NCBI GenBank assembly: GCA_938743325.2
Contig: OW568884.1
Span: 310,001-374,000 of the forward strand
DNA from: Pycnococcus provasolii
Taxonomy: Eukaryota > Chlorophyta > Pseudoscourfieldiophyceae > Pseudoscourfieldiales > Pycnococcaceae
Direction of reading: 5' to 3'
DNA: 64,000 nucleotides
In this document: positions 29,539 to 39,836 of the stretch, piece by piece
Layout of the letters: each line of letters begins with the position of its first letter
Position numbering within the stretch: position 1 is the stretch's first letter
Notes under the pieces: generated by a model
Seen by the model: only the letters and a program-made list of their open reading frames with translations
Databases searched by the model: none
What the model was told of the DNA's origin: nothing
Made by a program: the position numbers and the translations under genes

Positions 29539-31467
29539 TTACGGAGCACGCGTCGGCAGACGGCCGATCAGTTCCACACGCTTAAGCAGAATGCCCAAAT
29601 CCGTTCGATTCGTCGAGCGGGTCATGTACGACTCGTGGAAGAATTTGCTGTACGCGACGTACACGTGCCGCGGTGGAACCGCCGGGTCAGGGGCGCTGAT
29701 GCCATCGGCAACCTGCAGTAGCGTGGGGTAGTGCGCACGTAAACCTTCCTCCATCTCGCCGTCTAGACGCGCGATTCGTGTCCACGTCCGTCCGTCGTCG
29801 CCGCTCACCGCGATATCGAGCAGACTTCGTACGCGCCGGAATGGACGGGTCAACTTTGCGTGAGAGTTCAAAGCCAGGGCGAGATGACCAGAGCTTAGAC
29901 GGAGCATATGCGCCTTGCTATCAGGGTTGGGAAGTTCCGTCTCAACCGCCGCACTCCACGTCGCCCCGCCGTCTTTGCTGCGTGATGCAAACATGAATCC
30001 AGTACGACTACGAAAGAGCATCAGAACGTGGCCCGGTGTCGTGAGCTCTGCGACAGAATTTTCAATCAGCCACGTGTTGTTGACAGCGATGTGACCACGC
30101 GCGCGGAATGTGCGTCCTCCGTCAGTTGATCGGAGCACGCCCGCCGATCCCGTTGTAGTGCTCGCGCATGGCGTGTTGTCAACAGCATGCCGCTCGCGCC
30201 AAAACGGAAGCAGCCACGTCTTCCCATCTCTCAGCACGGCGGCGGAGTTTGCAATCACCTTCGGTACGAAACCGCCGCTGGACTGGCTCAAGATCATCGT
30301 CGGTTCCGCCCACGAAACGGTGGCGGTTGCCTCATCTTCACCGTCCTGTGCAAGCCGGCGCCTCACCTCGAGGCTGTTTCGCAGATCCTCCTCGACCTGT
30401 TCCGGCGTGCGTTCCTGATCCCAATGCGACTCATCTTGCATACCCTCTGCGTGCGACGCGAAGTTTTGCTGTTCGCCATCCTCGTCCGCCGCCGTCATTG
30501 TCGTCGTCGTCGTCATCTTGCTGGGCCTTGGCGCGCCGCCTGGTGGATACACGAATCCGCGTACAGTAGCGGTTGTTCTGAAGATGTCTCCGCCGGGCAC
30601 CCAGCGTTCACCCTTCTCGGGCTGGTCTGGCGGAGGTGGGCGCAGGCACTCGCGGCTCTCGCTGAAGAAAAGATGAATCGTGGCAGTAGCAGCCAAGGCG
30701 GCGGCATTTTCGCGCTCCAAGCCGATGCGGCTTGCACGAGTCAGCGTTCTTCGTCGCGTGCTGTCGCCGTCGCCGTCGTCAAGTCCGTCAATATTTTCCG
30801 TGACGACGTGTAAGACGGGACTCCAGCGCGCTCCACGTCCGCGGAACGGTAGCGGCGCCGAAGGATACCAACGCTTACCCACGGTGTCGCTACTGAACGC
30901 GATGTGCACCTCCTGGTCGTGGCACCCTTCGTAGATGGAGCTCTGCTGCCACGCACTGACGAACTGCCCGCTTGGCAGTCTTGCTATGGTGATCATGTGC
31001 ATGTACCGCACGCCCCCTGGCGTGTCGTGCTCGCTAGGAAGAATGAAGCTAACGTGGTGCGCCCTCAAGTTGCGCGGAATCTTCTGCTTGCATCCGTACT
31101 GCTTCATAGCGCACTTGACCGCGGCCTGCACGCTGAGCGGATAGCTAGCTGCGTCCGTGAGACTTGCAAATCTCGGCGCTGGCGGCATGCCGTCACCGTC
31201 GTCTCCTGCCCTGTCGGCGTTCTGCCTCGCGTCCGATCCGCTTCGCGCACGCCTTTCCTTCTCGTTGCGCACCAAGTCGGCGTCCGCGCCACTTGCGTCC
31301 GGCGCGACGATTGCGAGCATGACGAGCGCGACGAGTGCCGTTACTGCTGCAAGTAGGAGCGCCAGGTACACGACAGGCCTTGCTCTGCCGATGCCGTGCA
31401 CTCTGTGTGCGAGCCATGTGTGCGATCGGGAGTGGCCCCCAGGGGCGAAGGCGCGCAGCACCGCCAT
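29539..31467 (-). CDS. Membrane-anchored sialidase-like (BNR/Asp-box) protein
   Basis: 642 residues from the ATG at 31467; the longer frame starts with GTG. A single hydrophobic helix (about residues 33-55, VVYLALLLAAVTALVALVML) after a basic start suggests a type II signal anchor, so the rest would lie in the Golgi lumen or outside the cell. The body has sialidase-superfamily propeller marks: a YEGCHDQEVHIAFSSD strand, and Asp-box-type turns TDGGRTFRARG, KDGGATWSAAV and GDDGRTWTRIA. A Glu/Asp-rich linker near 330-370 interrupts the propeller. The family includes exo-alpha-sialidases and related glycosidases; green algae are not known for abundant sialic acid, so the substrate may be KDN, Kdo-like or another sugar. 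Catalytic residues could not be assigned. Confidence 0.75.
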   Translation of the reverse strand: MAVLRAFAPGGHSRSHTWLAHRVHGIGRARPVVYLALLLAAVTALVALVMLAIVAPDASGADADLVRNEKERRARSGSDARQNADRAGDDGDGMPPAPRFASLTDAASYPLSVQAAVKCAMKQYGCKQKIPRNLRAHHVSFILPSEHDTPGGVRYMHMITIARLPSGQFVSAWQQSSIYEGCHDQEVHIAFSSDTVGKRWYPSAPLPFRGRGARWSPVLHVVTENIDGLDDGDGDSTRRRTLTRASRIGLERENAAALAATATIHLFFSESRECLRPPPPDQPEKGERWVPGGDIFRTTATVRGFVYPPGGAPRPSKMTTTTTMTAADEDGEQQNFASHAEGMQDESHWDQERTPEQVEEDLRNSLEVRRRLAQDGEDEATATVSWAEPTMILSQSSGGFVPKVIANSAAVLRDGKTWLLPFWRERHAVDNTPCASTTTGSAGVLRSTDGGRTFRARGHIAVNNTWLIENSVAELTTPGHVLMLFRSRTGFMFASRSKDGGATWSAAVETELPNPDSKAHMLRLSSGHLALALNSHAKLTRPFRRVRSLLDIAVSGDDGRTWTRIARLDGEMEEGLRAHYPTLLQVADGISAPDPAVPPRHVYVAYSKFFHESYMTRSTNRTDLGILLKRVELIGRLPTRAP

Positions 31468-31645
31468 GGCCGAAAGCGCGCGAGACACTAGACTAGGAAG
31501 GGTAGTGCGCGCAGCCCCTGGAGGCGAGCCTAACCCCTAATCCGCGGCCAGGCGAAGCTCCCTGACACGAGTACGGTAGGTGCAGTGACATCACGCGTAA
31601 CTTACTGTAAGGTAAGGTCGCCTCGTCGATGCAAGGAAGGCGGGC

Positions 31646-31666
31646 GGTTAGGGTTAGGGTTAGGGT
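31646..31666 (+). repeat. Short TTAGGG tract in the HMG-gene leader
   Basis: Three and a half telomere-like GGTTAG units lie about 130 bases before the preferred start of the HMG-box gene. Confidence 0.7.
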
Positions 31667-31796
31667 GATCGCCCCTCCTCCTCGCCTCCTCCCTTGCTTC
31701 CCCCTCCCCTTCCAGCAGGGCTCCCTCTGCTTTTTCCTTCCTCCCTCCCTTTCCTCCTCCTGCTTCGCGAACGCCATCAGGCTCTGGGCGGCGAGC

Positions 31797-33263
31797 ATGG
31801 CGAACGTGGCCAACGGCAATGCGCGCAACGGCCTCGAGCACAGTAAAGTCAAGGTCAGCCTCAAGCTCGCGAGGAAAGACACCAACTTCGGGGCAGCGCC
31901 GGCGCCTGAGTCGCTCGCGCCAAGCAACAACGGCCACAGCGCGCGCGCTGGCGCCGTCCCCGTCGCCGAAGCACCCGCATCGGCCGCCGTGGCTTTTGAG
32001 CCCGCGAAGGATAACGCAGACTTGGTGAACGGAAGCGACCGCGGCACGGCAGCCGCGCCTGCTGGTGCTGGTGCTGGTGCTGGTGGCGAGACGGCGGACG
32101 CGGCAGCAGCAGTAGAGCCACCTGACCCAGAAGGTTATCAGGCGCAGGTAGGTGCGGCAAGTGCGGCGGACACCGCTGCAACAAACGCGACAGACGCGGC
32201 GGCCGCAGGTGGTGGAGACGTATTGGCGGCGGCACCTCCGCCGGCTGAACCAGACAAGTCAACTGTTCCACCTCGGCCGCGACCCTTCAACCCCGCAACG
32301 CTCGTGGGCAAGCGAGTTCGCGGCGTCATTGACGCGCGCTTTCCTTTCGGCTACCTTATCACTGTCACGATGGAAGCGTCACCGTCGGGAGAGAACAGCA
32401 CCTCCGAGCCTCCACTGAAGGTGCGAGGAATCCTTTACCACGATCCGTCGACGGCGGCAACACTGTCAACGGAACACGGCGGCGCCTCTGGAACTGAGAG
32501 ACTCGCGGTGCCTCGGCAGGCGCCTGTGCACTACCCGACGCTTGGTCTCGACCCGGTGGTGATGCAGACGATGGCACCGCCACCACCTCTACTGCCACCG
32601 CCACCTCCACCGCCAGACGGGCGGCGTCAAAGCAACGCAAATCGCAACGCAGGCTTGGTCCTTCCTGAGGAGCTCGCGAAACGAATCTTCGAAAGGAACA
32701 GGCTGTTGGCGTCGTCGCCAGACGACGGCCCGTTCCAGAAGCGTAAGCGAGGTGGGCAGGTGCTTCAGGATGGCGAGGTGCAGACAACGCCAAAGAATCC
32801 TCGAACTGCGTTCAATTACTTCAGTGCAGAGGTCCGCGAGGGTGTGAAGGAGCGCATGCCAGGCGTACGCGACGCGGAGATCAGCAGGCGCATCGGTGAG
32901 ATGTGGAAGCGCACTCCGCCTGCCGATCGCGAGAAGTACGAGGAGGCGAGCAGGCGGGATAAAGAGCGCTTCAAGCGTGAGAAGGAGATGTTCCAGGAAG
33001 CACTGCGTGCCATGCAGGAGGGCCGCGACGTCAATGCCGTGTTTGCGCCAACATCTGATGAAGCAAACGAGGGAAAGGATGTAGATGCAGATGCAGATGC
33101 AGATGCAGATGCGCAGGCAAACGGCAATGCACACGCGGCACCCACCGATGAGGTTGACTTGGACATCGACTTGGATGCGGATGATCTCGACGGGACGAAG
33201 CCCACGCGCGATTGGCGCGAGGCGGCGGCGGCGGCTGACGCAGCCATGGGAGATGCCAACTGA
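31797..33263 (+). CDS. HMG-box chromatin protein with Ala/acidic flanks
   Basis: 488 residues from the ATG at 31797 (MANVANGNARNG). An upstream in-frame extension exists but lies in a pyrimidine- and TTAGGG-rich leader. A single HMG box lies at about 340-410: PKNPRTAFNYFSAEVREGVK, with the typical EISRRIGEMWK and DREKYEEASRRDKERF helices. HMG boxes bend DNA in the minor groove, so a nuclear architectural role is inferred. Upstream, LVGKRVRGVIDARFPFGYL and LKVRGILYHDP (about 165-215) form a small beta domain reminiscent of one in plant AT-hook proteins; this is a tentative match. The C-terminus contains an in-frame hexanucleotide repeat giving DADADADA, then a DLDIDLDADDLD acidic tail. Confidence 0.85.
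   Translation: MANVANGNARNGLEHSKVKVSLKLARKDTNFGAAPAPESLAPSNNGHSARAGAVPVAEAPASAAVAFEPAKDNADLVNGSDRGTAAAPAGAGAGAGGETADAAAAVEPPDPEGYQAQVGAASAADTAATNATDAAAAGGGDVLAAAPPPAEPDKSTVPPRPRPFNPATLVGKRVRGVIDARFPFGYLITVTMEASPSGENSTSEPPLKVRGILYHDPSTAATLSTEHGGASGTERLAVPRQAPVHYPTLGLDPVVMQTMAPPPPLLPPPPPPPDGRRQSNANRNAGLVLPEELAKRIFERNRLLASSPDDGPFQKRKRGGQVLQDGEVQTTPKNPRTAFNYFSAEVREGVKERMPGVRDAEISRRIGEMWKRTPPADREKYEEASRRDKERFKREKEMFQEALRAMQEGRDVNAVFAPTSDEANEGKDVDADADADADAQANGNAHAAPTDEVDLDIDLDADDLDGTKPTRDWREAAAAADAAMGDAN
33078..33114 (+). repeat. Hexanucleotide gatgca microsatellite inside the HMG gene
   Basis: About six gatgca-type units in frame encode alternating Asp-Ala in the acidic tail. Length variation here would preserve the frame. 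Confidence 0.85.
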
Positions 33264-34075
33264 CCACAGTGGATATTGGATAACCTTTTGTTGTACCGTA
33301 GACTACCTTAACTTACAGTAATGAATCATACATCTTTTGCCCGCGCGACGTGCGTGTCGCTCCCTCGCCCCCTTCCAGCCTGCGTGACCTGTCTGTGTGT
33401 GATCGTTGCACCTACAGTACAGTGCAGTGTATGATAACGTTACTTACTGTGGCGGTGTAAGGGGGAGTGTAAGGTAACGTACCACACGCATGACAAGTCC
33501 GTGACCTAGTGTTCCGCGGGAGGAGGTGCGCGAGCTGCCGCAGGTGCGAGGAGGAGGATGCTCTAAGGCTCCGATAGCGTGGTACAGTAAAGTTACGGAA
33601 TGACATCACGGTACTAAACCTATCTCACCCTTTATCCCAACGATAAGCCCTCGATAAGCCTGCCCAGGTACAAGAAAGGTTTTGAGATGAGAGGACGTTC
33701 GAGGGAGGGTGGATGAAAATTTCAGAGTTCCCCTTGATGAGGGTACGAGTGCGTGGGAGACCGTTGGGCCGACCAGTCGTGCGCAGAGCCGTACACTCGT
33801 ACAGTACCGGTATGGGGATACAGACGGAACTCGCGCTGTAGAACGAACCCAGAACGAACCCGTCATTGCGTGAAGGCCGTGATACCATAGCCTAACCCAT
33901 ACCAGTACCCGGTTACATACAGTAAGGCGTTGCGTTCATGCGTTGACCCCCGAGATGCCTCGCGATTTCGTGAAACAAAATAACATAACATCCGTGCGTC
34001 CCTTTTCGTCCGTCCCTTTTCTCCTCGCAGTGCCCTCCCCTGCCCTCGACGCCCCTCCCAGCACACACTGTAGGT
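33264..34075. promoter_or_regulatory. Spacer and promoter of the large WD40 gene
   Basis: About 810 bases. GTAC/TTAC-rich segments recur (33415-33480 and 33575-33620). A minus-strand open frame of 277 codons covers 33863-34696, but it is antisense to the WD40 start and has no protein-like features. No other gene is supported. Confidence 0.3.
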
Positions 34076-37000
34076 ATGGCGGGTGACTCGGCGCAGAGAA
34101 GCACTCACCTTGCAGGGAGCGGGAACCCGGGACGGTACGTGGGGATCCACCACGCGTCTGCCACCGCTCTGCCCGGCGCGCGCTCCTTCAAGGACGAAGC
34201 GCGTGCGAACCAGCTGGCGCCGGGGGGGGCTTCCAACCCGGGCGGGTACCGCACGCGCGTGCAAGCCGTCGTCGTTGCACCCGTTGCACCCGCGGGGAAA
34301 AAGGCGCCACAGACGCGTAGCACCGTGGTGGCCTCGCCGCGCAAGGGCGCAGGAACGCGAGAAGGAGGGGATGGCGGCGAACGGAACCATCCTCGTTTCG
34401 CAAGAACGACGACAACAAACGAAAACGCAGACCCGATACCAGCCTTGCTCAACGGATGGGACGACTGGGAGGGCGTGAAAGACGAAAGCCAGCCGGGCTC
34501 GCGACCTGCAAGCCCCACGGACCGAAGCGATACGGGCGACGCTCTCGAACAAATGGGGGAAAGCGACGGAATCGCAAGAGAAGCGGACTTGCTGTGCCCG
34601 TGCATCGTACACCACGAGGCGACGCTCGCTCTTGGCGCCACCGGCGACGGTCGCATGCATATTGTGTGTACGGCCCTGGATACGTACAGAGGCCACCTTC
34701 TTCTCTCCAACGGACCCACGCTGTTTCTATGGGAATTCGACGCTTACGAAAAAATCTCAACGCACCGCGCCGCACACGACCCTGTGCAGAGGTTCGTCGA
34801 GGAACGCCTGCACGGAGGCTACCACGTGGAGAGGCAGGAGTGGGCTAACGACGTCGGGGCCATCGCGCATAGGACAAAGTTGCGCAAGGAACTTGGCGAG
34901 GACAAGGCGCGATTCGCCTTGTACAGTACGTACCACGACTGCTTCATCATTGTGAAGGGGAAGTCGTGCATTACCGCGCTTTCTGCCATCGACCAGGAGA
35001 AGAAGCTTCTGGCCGCCGTCGCCGTAACGTCCACCGGTGACCGCGCCATTCTGAGCCTTACCAAGGTTGCAACGCCAAAGTATGGCGAGTTGATCATCAC
35101 GAGTGAAGTGGGCGGCGTCGTGCGGTTGTTCGTGCTGTGCAAGGCGTCAACCAGCTCCGAAGACGGGCCCAAGTCGAAGATGACGTTCAAGTGCGAACGA
35201 GAGCTGGTCAGCGCCCCTCACCTTTGGCTACACTCGCTCGGCACCAATTCCGCCCCCGATACAATCGTGTACGCGGCGTGCGGAACGGGACTGGCGAGCT
35301 GGACGATCGTGCGCTCGGACGGCGAGTTCGGAGACTCCACTCCTGCGATATACGCGAACGAGCTGCACAACCTTCCCGTGACGTGCGTTGGTTACATTCA
35401 CGACACGCGCAGATACGCGACGGGCTCGTACGACCGTTCGATTCGCATCTGGGACTTCTCCATCGACCACTCGCCGACCATTGTGGGACACATGATCAAC
35501 CACAGCGGCCCGGTGACATCCATTTCAGTGAGCTTCTTCTACAATCGCGCGCGTATGGTGTCCACCTCAGGTGACGGAACCGTGCGCGTCTGGGATCTCG
35601 AGCACGGACTCGAACTCGACCGCCTGCGTCTGCGCGAAGGACAGGGCATTTCCAGCGACGCGATTGACGCACAGCATGGCAATCCTGGCCTTACACCATG
35701 GCTTGAGGACAAGGGAGAGCGCATGCGCCTTGCAACGCCAAGTTCGGTGTCGTTACTGTGCGATCGGCATCTTTCCGAAATGGGGCTTGGATTTTCGCTG
35801 AACACAAGCGACGCAGATGACCACGGACTTTCCTTCCTAACAGCATGCGCGGAGAGGCTGGTAGTCTGTCGCGTTTATCCAGTTAGCTCGCACCTGTTCA
35901 CGGGCCCTAGCAAAATAAAGCGCATCGGCGCACTGCACAGCAACCACCATTTCTCTTCCCGAGCGTTCGGTGCAGCGACGGGAAGGATGATGTTAGCGCT
36001 CACACAGGAGAGCACGATCCAATTCATCGACGAGGTGGGTGGCCTATTGAGTCGCATCGTGGTACCCGAGACTCAGATGATGGAAGGCGGCTCTGACAGC
36101 GACACCGAGATTGAGCAGAGCCGTGAGCCACGTCCACCGTCTGCACCGCGTTCTCCGAATCGGAGGGGCCGTTCCATCTCGTCGGCACGTCGGCACCGAA
36201 ACGTTACGAATGCAAACGTCAGGGTCCACCATGCTGCAAATCATCATAAGCACCACGGTGTGTATATAACAATATGTATCGCCGTTCCTGACATCAATCG
36301 GCTGTTCGTGGGATTCAGCAACGGCTCTCTGGAGGTGTTCGACCTTGCCAGCACAGAGCGCCTGACCACTCTTATCCGCCCATCTCGATCGGAGCACGCG
36401 ATATCTTCGCTAGCAATCGTCGATGTTCCATTCCCACAGGCACGTGCAGGAGGCAGCCCTCCTCTTACCTCGTTGGGCGGATTACAAAGAAGCGGCGGCT
36501 TGACGAGAATTTCGTCAGGTACAGCTGAAACGTTCTCGCCGAGGTCGTCTGGACCTCCAAGAAAAGATTCCAGACCATCTGGAACGCCCACAAGGAGGGG
36601 TTCCGAAATCACAAGCAGCCGCCGCCGCTCGAGCCTGCTCTCTGCGGCGAAGTCCATTGACCTGATGCCGTCGGAGCCGTCCATTGACCGTGACTCGGAG
36701 TCGTCAGGAGCCTCGGGTCGAAGTAGAAGGGTGAGTGTTACGGATGAGGTGGTGTACGGCAAAACCCAAAGGGAGGACTTTCCCTATGTGGGAGCTGGCA
36801 CGAAGGACGGCTACCTGATCTTCTGCTCAGCAACCGCACAGAAGATGCGCGAGCGCACGGAGAAGCGCCTAGCGCACGACGGCGAGATTGTCTCCGTGCA
36901 GACAATGTGCAACGGCAAGAACGATACCATGCAAAGCCGCATGCTTGCGACTATGGGCAAGTCGGATGGCGTACGAATCTGGCATGTGATTTTCGGCGAA

Positions 37001-38623
37001 CAGGATGCGGAGGCGACGAATGAGGAAGGTGAAGGCGTGAGCATTGCCCTGATGCCCATCTGCTACTGCAGGACAGAGGGTGAGGTCCCGCTGAGCATGT
37101 TGTATGTTCAACGAAAGGATAACCGGCCACAGACGATCGAATTGGTCACCGGCTCGCCCACGGGGGACTTGCATTCTTTCGAGTTAGGCAAGGTCTTCGA
37201 CCATCGCCTGCTCGCAAAAGCCTCTGGTGCGCAAAAGGATTTGGCGCGCACGAACAGTGTCTCCTTTCAGAGCCGTCGTCTCAGTGCGATGAGCCGGCAC
37301 AGCCGCGGGAGCCTTAGCAAGGGCCTGCCAACGGTCGTGGCGGCGGAGAGCCCGGCTTACCGGACACATGATATTAGCGCGCCCAGTTACTCGATGATTG
37401 CGCACGCACACGCCGTCATTCGCATTCTTGGGCCCTGCCCCGTTCAGGAAAGGCAGTATCTCGTGACGCAGAGTCTGGACGACGTCGTGCTCGTGTGGCG
37501 TTGGGGCTTCAACAATCACATCGGTGGATCCACATACGGCCAAGCGGACTCGCAGGTTGTGCACAAGTACCAGTTTCGCGTTACGCCGCATGACATATAC
37601 ATTCCCCGACAGACCAACGACGAGGCGGTTTCGCAACCCGATGCGGCAGGCCTTTCGTTCGGTCAGAACACAATAATGAATCTACAACGAGCTGGCGAAT
37701 CGTCGAAAACAGGGGCAAAGGAAGTATGGTCAAGCCTCACGAAGCGAATCAATGACCGTCTCGATTCGTTTCGCATCATTGTCGCACATGCAGACACGTT
37801 ATTGGAGGTGCCTGGGCTTCCACCGCCGCGTAAGCCGAGTCGTTTCACCGCGGAGTATCCCGGCGACCCGAGGAAGACAGGTGCGAGCGATTCTATTGCC
37901 GATCAGATCAAGCACGAGGAGCAGCTGAAGACTTCGTTGAATTTTAATAAGGAACGGCTTGCCGGAATGGGCATTGACTCGACCGAAACGCAGGTGATGT
38001 CGAGAACTGAGGTATTTCGCCGTACTTTCATGAATCGTGATCATCCACGCGCGCAGCGTCTTATGAAAAAGATCATTGCGATCGAGGTGGCTGCGGGGGT
38101 GAGAGAAGATATCAAGACGACGGAAGATGATATGCCTGCCCGGACGGCAAAGAAGACTCGGAAGGACAAGCGCAGGTCGACCGCACGCCACGTGCCTATG
38201 CTTGATTTGAACGATGACTTTTTCCACCGCGCGACCGTGGCTGACGATCTCGACGTTCGCAGCTACCGTGAAACTCCTGCGGAGCGACTGAGGGAACAAA
38301 TGATGGTACCGCTCTCGGCGAGAGATTCGCTTGTTACTGGCGTGTTGTCTAGCGATGTGCGCTCGTCCACCCATCCGCAGTGGAGGGATGTGCTGGAGGC
38401 TACACGTACTGACAAGCTCGCGGTGACGAAACGCCCGAAGAAGCTGAAGCAAAAGGACTTTAGTCGTCACGGTTACATTGCGGGTAAGATGTTGGAGGAA
38501 AGGAATCGCCTCAAGCAAGCGAAGAAGCGCGGTGTCCCGAATCCGACTTGGGCGATCGTGACAAGTCGGCAGCAGCTCCCTCCTCTGGGCTATCTGCTCG
38601 ACGAGGCTGCCGCCTTGCAATGA
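34076..38623 (+). CDS. Large WD40-repeat protein of unknown role
   Basis: 1515 residues from an ATG at 34076. The clearest WD40 blades are around residue 450-510: TGSYDRSIRIWDFSIDH and VSTSGDGTVRVWDLEHG; weaker blades flank them, and a second propeller is likely at about 700-1130 (LFVGFSNGSLEVFDL, YLVTQSLDDVVLVWRWG). Two Ser/Arg-rich disordered inserts separate them (about 680-725 and 800-890). The C-terminal about 250 residues are helical and basic and end near PLGYLLDEAAALQ. Tandem propeller plus helical tail is the plan of several ciliary and vesicle-coat WDR proteins, but none of them can be named here. Expression is probably driven from the 0.8-kb spacer upstream. Confidence 0.8.
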   Translation: MAGDSAQRSTHLAGSGNPGRYVGIHHASATALPGARSFKDEARANQLAPGGASNPGGYRTRVQAVVVAPVAPAGKKAPQTRSTVVASPRKGAGTREGGDGGERNHPRFARTTTTNENADPIPALLNGWDDWEGVKDESQPGSRPASPTDRSDTGDALEQMGESDGIAREADLLCPCIVHHEATLALGATGDGRMHIVCTALDTYRGHLLLSNGPTLFLWEFDAYEKISTHRAAHDPVQRFVEERLHGGYHVERQEWANDVGAIAHRTKLRKELGEDKARFALYSTYHDCFIIVKGKSCITALSAIDQEKKLLAAVAVTSTGDRAILSLTKVATPKYGELIITSEVGGVVRLFVLCKASTSSEDGPKSKMTFKCERELVSAPHLWLHSLGTNSAPDTIVYAACGTGLASWTIVRSDGEFGDSTPAIYANELHNLPVTCVGYIHDTRRYATGSYDRSIRIWDFSIDHSPTIVGHMINHSGPVTSISVSFFYNRARMVSTSGDGTVRVWDLEHGLELDRLRLREGQGISSDAIDAQHGNPGLTPWLEDKGERMRLATPSSVSLLCDRHLSEMGLGFSLNTSDADDHGLSFLTACAERLVVCRVYPVSSHLFTGPSKIKRIGALHSNHHFSSRAFGAATGRMMLALTQESTIQFIDEVGGLLSRIVVPETQMMEGGSDSDTEIEQSREPRPPSAPRSPNRRGRSISSARRHRNVTNANVRVHHAANHHKHHGVYITICIAVPDINRLFVGFSNGSLEVFDLASTERLTTLIRPSRSEHAISSLAIVDVPFPQARAGGSPPLTSLGGLQRSGGLTRISSGTAETFSPRSSGPPRKDSRPSGTPTRRGSEITSSRRRSSLLSAAKSIDLMPSEPSIDRDSESSGASGRSRRVSVTDEVVYGKTQREDFPYVGAGTKDGYLIFCSATAQKMRERTEKRLAHDGEIVSVQTMCNGKNDTMQSRMLATMGKSDGVRIWHVIFGEQDAEATNEEGEGVSIALMPICYCRTEGEVPLSMLYVQRKDNRPQTIELVTGSPTGDLHSFELGKVFDHRLLAKASGAQKDLARTNSVSFQSRRLSAMSRHSRGSLSKGLPTVVAAESPAYRTHDISAPSYSMIAHAHAVIRILGPCPVQERQYLVTQSLDDVVLVWRWGFNNHIGGSTYGQADSQVVHKYQFRVTPHDIYIPRQTNDEAVSQPDAAGLSFGQNTIMNLQRAGESSKTGAKEVWSSLTKRINDRLDSFRIIVAHADTLLEVPGLPPPRKPSRFTAEYPGDPRKTGASDSIADQIKHEEQLKTSLNFNKERLAGMGIDSTETQVMSRTEVFRRTFMNRDHPRAQRLMKKIIAIEVAAGVREDIKTTEDDMPARTAKKTRKDKRRSTARHVPMLDLNDDFFHRATVADDLDVRSYRETPAERLREQMMVPLSARDSLVTGVLSSDVRSSTHPQWRDVLEATRTDKLAVTKRPKKLKQKDFSRHGYIAGKMLEERNRLKQAKKRGVPNPTWAIVTSRQQLPPLGYLLDEAAALQ

Positions 38624-38816
38624 AACTTGTAACTATATTTGTGTATCGCTAAATCCAGAACCACCTTTCGCGAACGGGTCTTCTCTTCTTGTCTGGCGGT
38701 ATGTGGTATTGTTAGTGCGTCATCGGCGCGAGCCCAGTGTGGGAGATGTGTATAGGTAAATAGGATAAAAGGTAAGAATGAAGTTAAATCATGGAATCAT
38801 TTACAACCTTGTGTTT

Positions 38817-39836
38817 TTACTTTTTTCGTTTTGAGACTTTTTCTGCTTCACCATCACCTGCGCGTGCGCGCTTCGCCTGCGGCACCGGCTGTCGGTGTGC
38901 CATCATCTGCCTGCCGACGTGCTCTTTCATCTCCTTCCAGTCGGCGGGAGAGAAGTTGACGACGAACTGTGCGGCGTGCGCGGTGCCAGATGCCCAGTCA
39001 GATTCCTTTGGTTTTTCGGTTGGCTTGGCTACGATACCCTCGTCGCTATCGGAGAGTCGTATGTTTCCGTCCCTGACGAGGAACGACGCCGCGAACAGGT
39101 TTTCGACCGTCTGTGCAAAGCTGTCACGGTTGCACACGAGGTCGGCGAGCAGAACACCCTTGTTTCCGTTTGTTTTGTATTCGTTCTTGAGCACTTTGAA
39201 GACAGTCCTCATGAGCGCGGTGATTTCGCGTTGTTCTTCCTCCTCCGTTTTCGTGTTGTTGTCCATGGTCCCTGGGTTCACCGCCTCCCCCACGACAGTT
39301 TTCGCGCGTCGTTGTGCCACCTTTCTTTCCTTGATTTGCACGTCCATCGGTCCGTTCATGCAGCTGAATGTGACCGCAGGTCGCACGAGGAACCTAGCGG
39401 CTGGCGTCGTCGCGAGTTTTTCCCAGTCGAACGCCGCTGGGTTATCGACGGGTGCGTTGATCGGGTCGACGCCTCGCACGCAGAAGAGCTTGAGTCTCGT
39501 GGTGAGGTCTTTCGCGGACATGGCGGACGCTGCACCCGCCCCAAGTTTCTTCGCGAGTTCCACACCGTACGCGGACAGTTGGCATAGTAGCTGCGAGTCG
39601 AGTACTTGTTCTCTGGCTTTTTTGACTTTGGAGAATTCGGCATCGGCAGCATCGAGGCACTGACGCAGTGCGATACCGTCCACACGCACCATGGCATCTT
39701 TCTGTTCCGTTGCATTTTTTGCCAACGTGCGGTATCGCGCACGAATGGTGCGACGCTCGATTTCATCCGACGGAACATTCTGAACATTCATATGGACCGA
39801 GTTCAATATACCGGTAGCGTTTTCGTTCTCCTGCAT
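38817..39836 (-). CDS. NSE4: Nse4, kleisin subunit of the SMC5/6 complex
   Basis: 339 residues from the ATG at 39836. Nse4 bridges the Smc5 and Smc6 heads and joins Nse1/Nse3; the complex acts in recombination repair and chromosome stability. The N-terminal helix RARYRTLAKNATEQK is the Smc6-neck-binding type. The central part has DWEKLATTPAARFLVRPAVTF. The C-terminal winged-helix has the family signature FAQTVENLFAASFLVRDGNI, followed by a short Lys/Arg tail. The length is close to yeast (402) and human (385) proteins. The gene converges on the WD40 gene and diverges from ISWI. Confidence 0.85.
   Translation of the reverse strand: MQENENATGILNSVHMNVQNVPSDEIERRTIRARYRTLAKNATEQKDAMVRVDGIALRQCLDAADAEFSKVKKAREQVLDSQLLCQLSAYGVELAKKLGAGAASAMSAKDLTTRLKLFCVRGVDPINAPVDNPAAFDWEKLATTPAARFLVRPAVTFSCMNGPMDVQIKERKVAQRRAKTVVGEAVNPGTMDNNTKTEEEEQREITALMRTVFKVLKNEYKTNGNKGVLLADLVCNRDSFAQTVENLFAASFLVRDGNIRLSDSDEGIVAKPTEKPKESDWASGTAHAAQFVVNFSPADWKEMKEHVGRQMMAHRQPVPQAKRARAGDGEAEKVSKRKK

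Noticed and set aside
33863-34696. 277-codon minus-strand frame over the WD40 gene start
   Set aside because: It is antisense to a well-supported coding region and its upstream part is promoter; no protein-like features.
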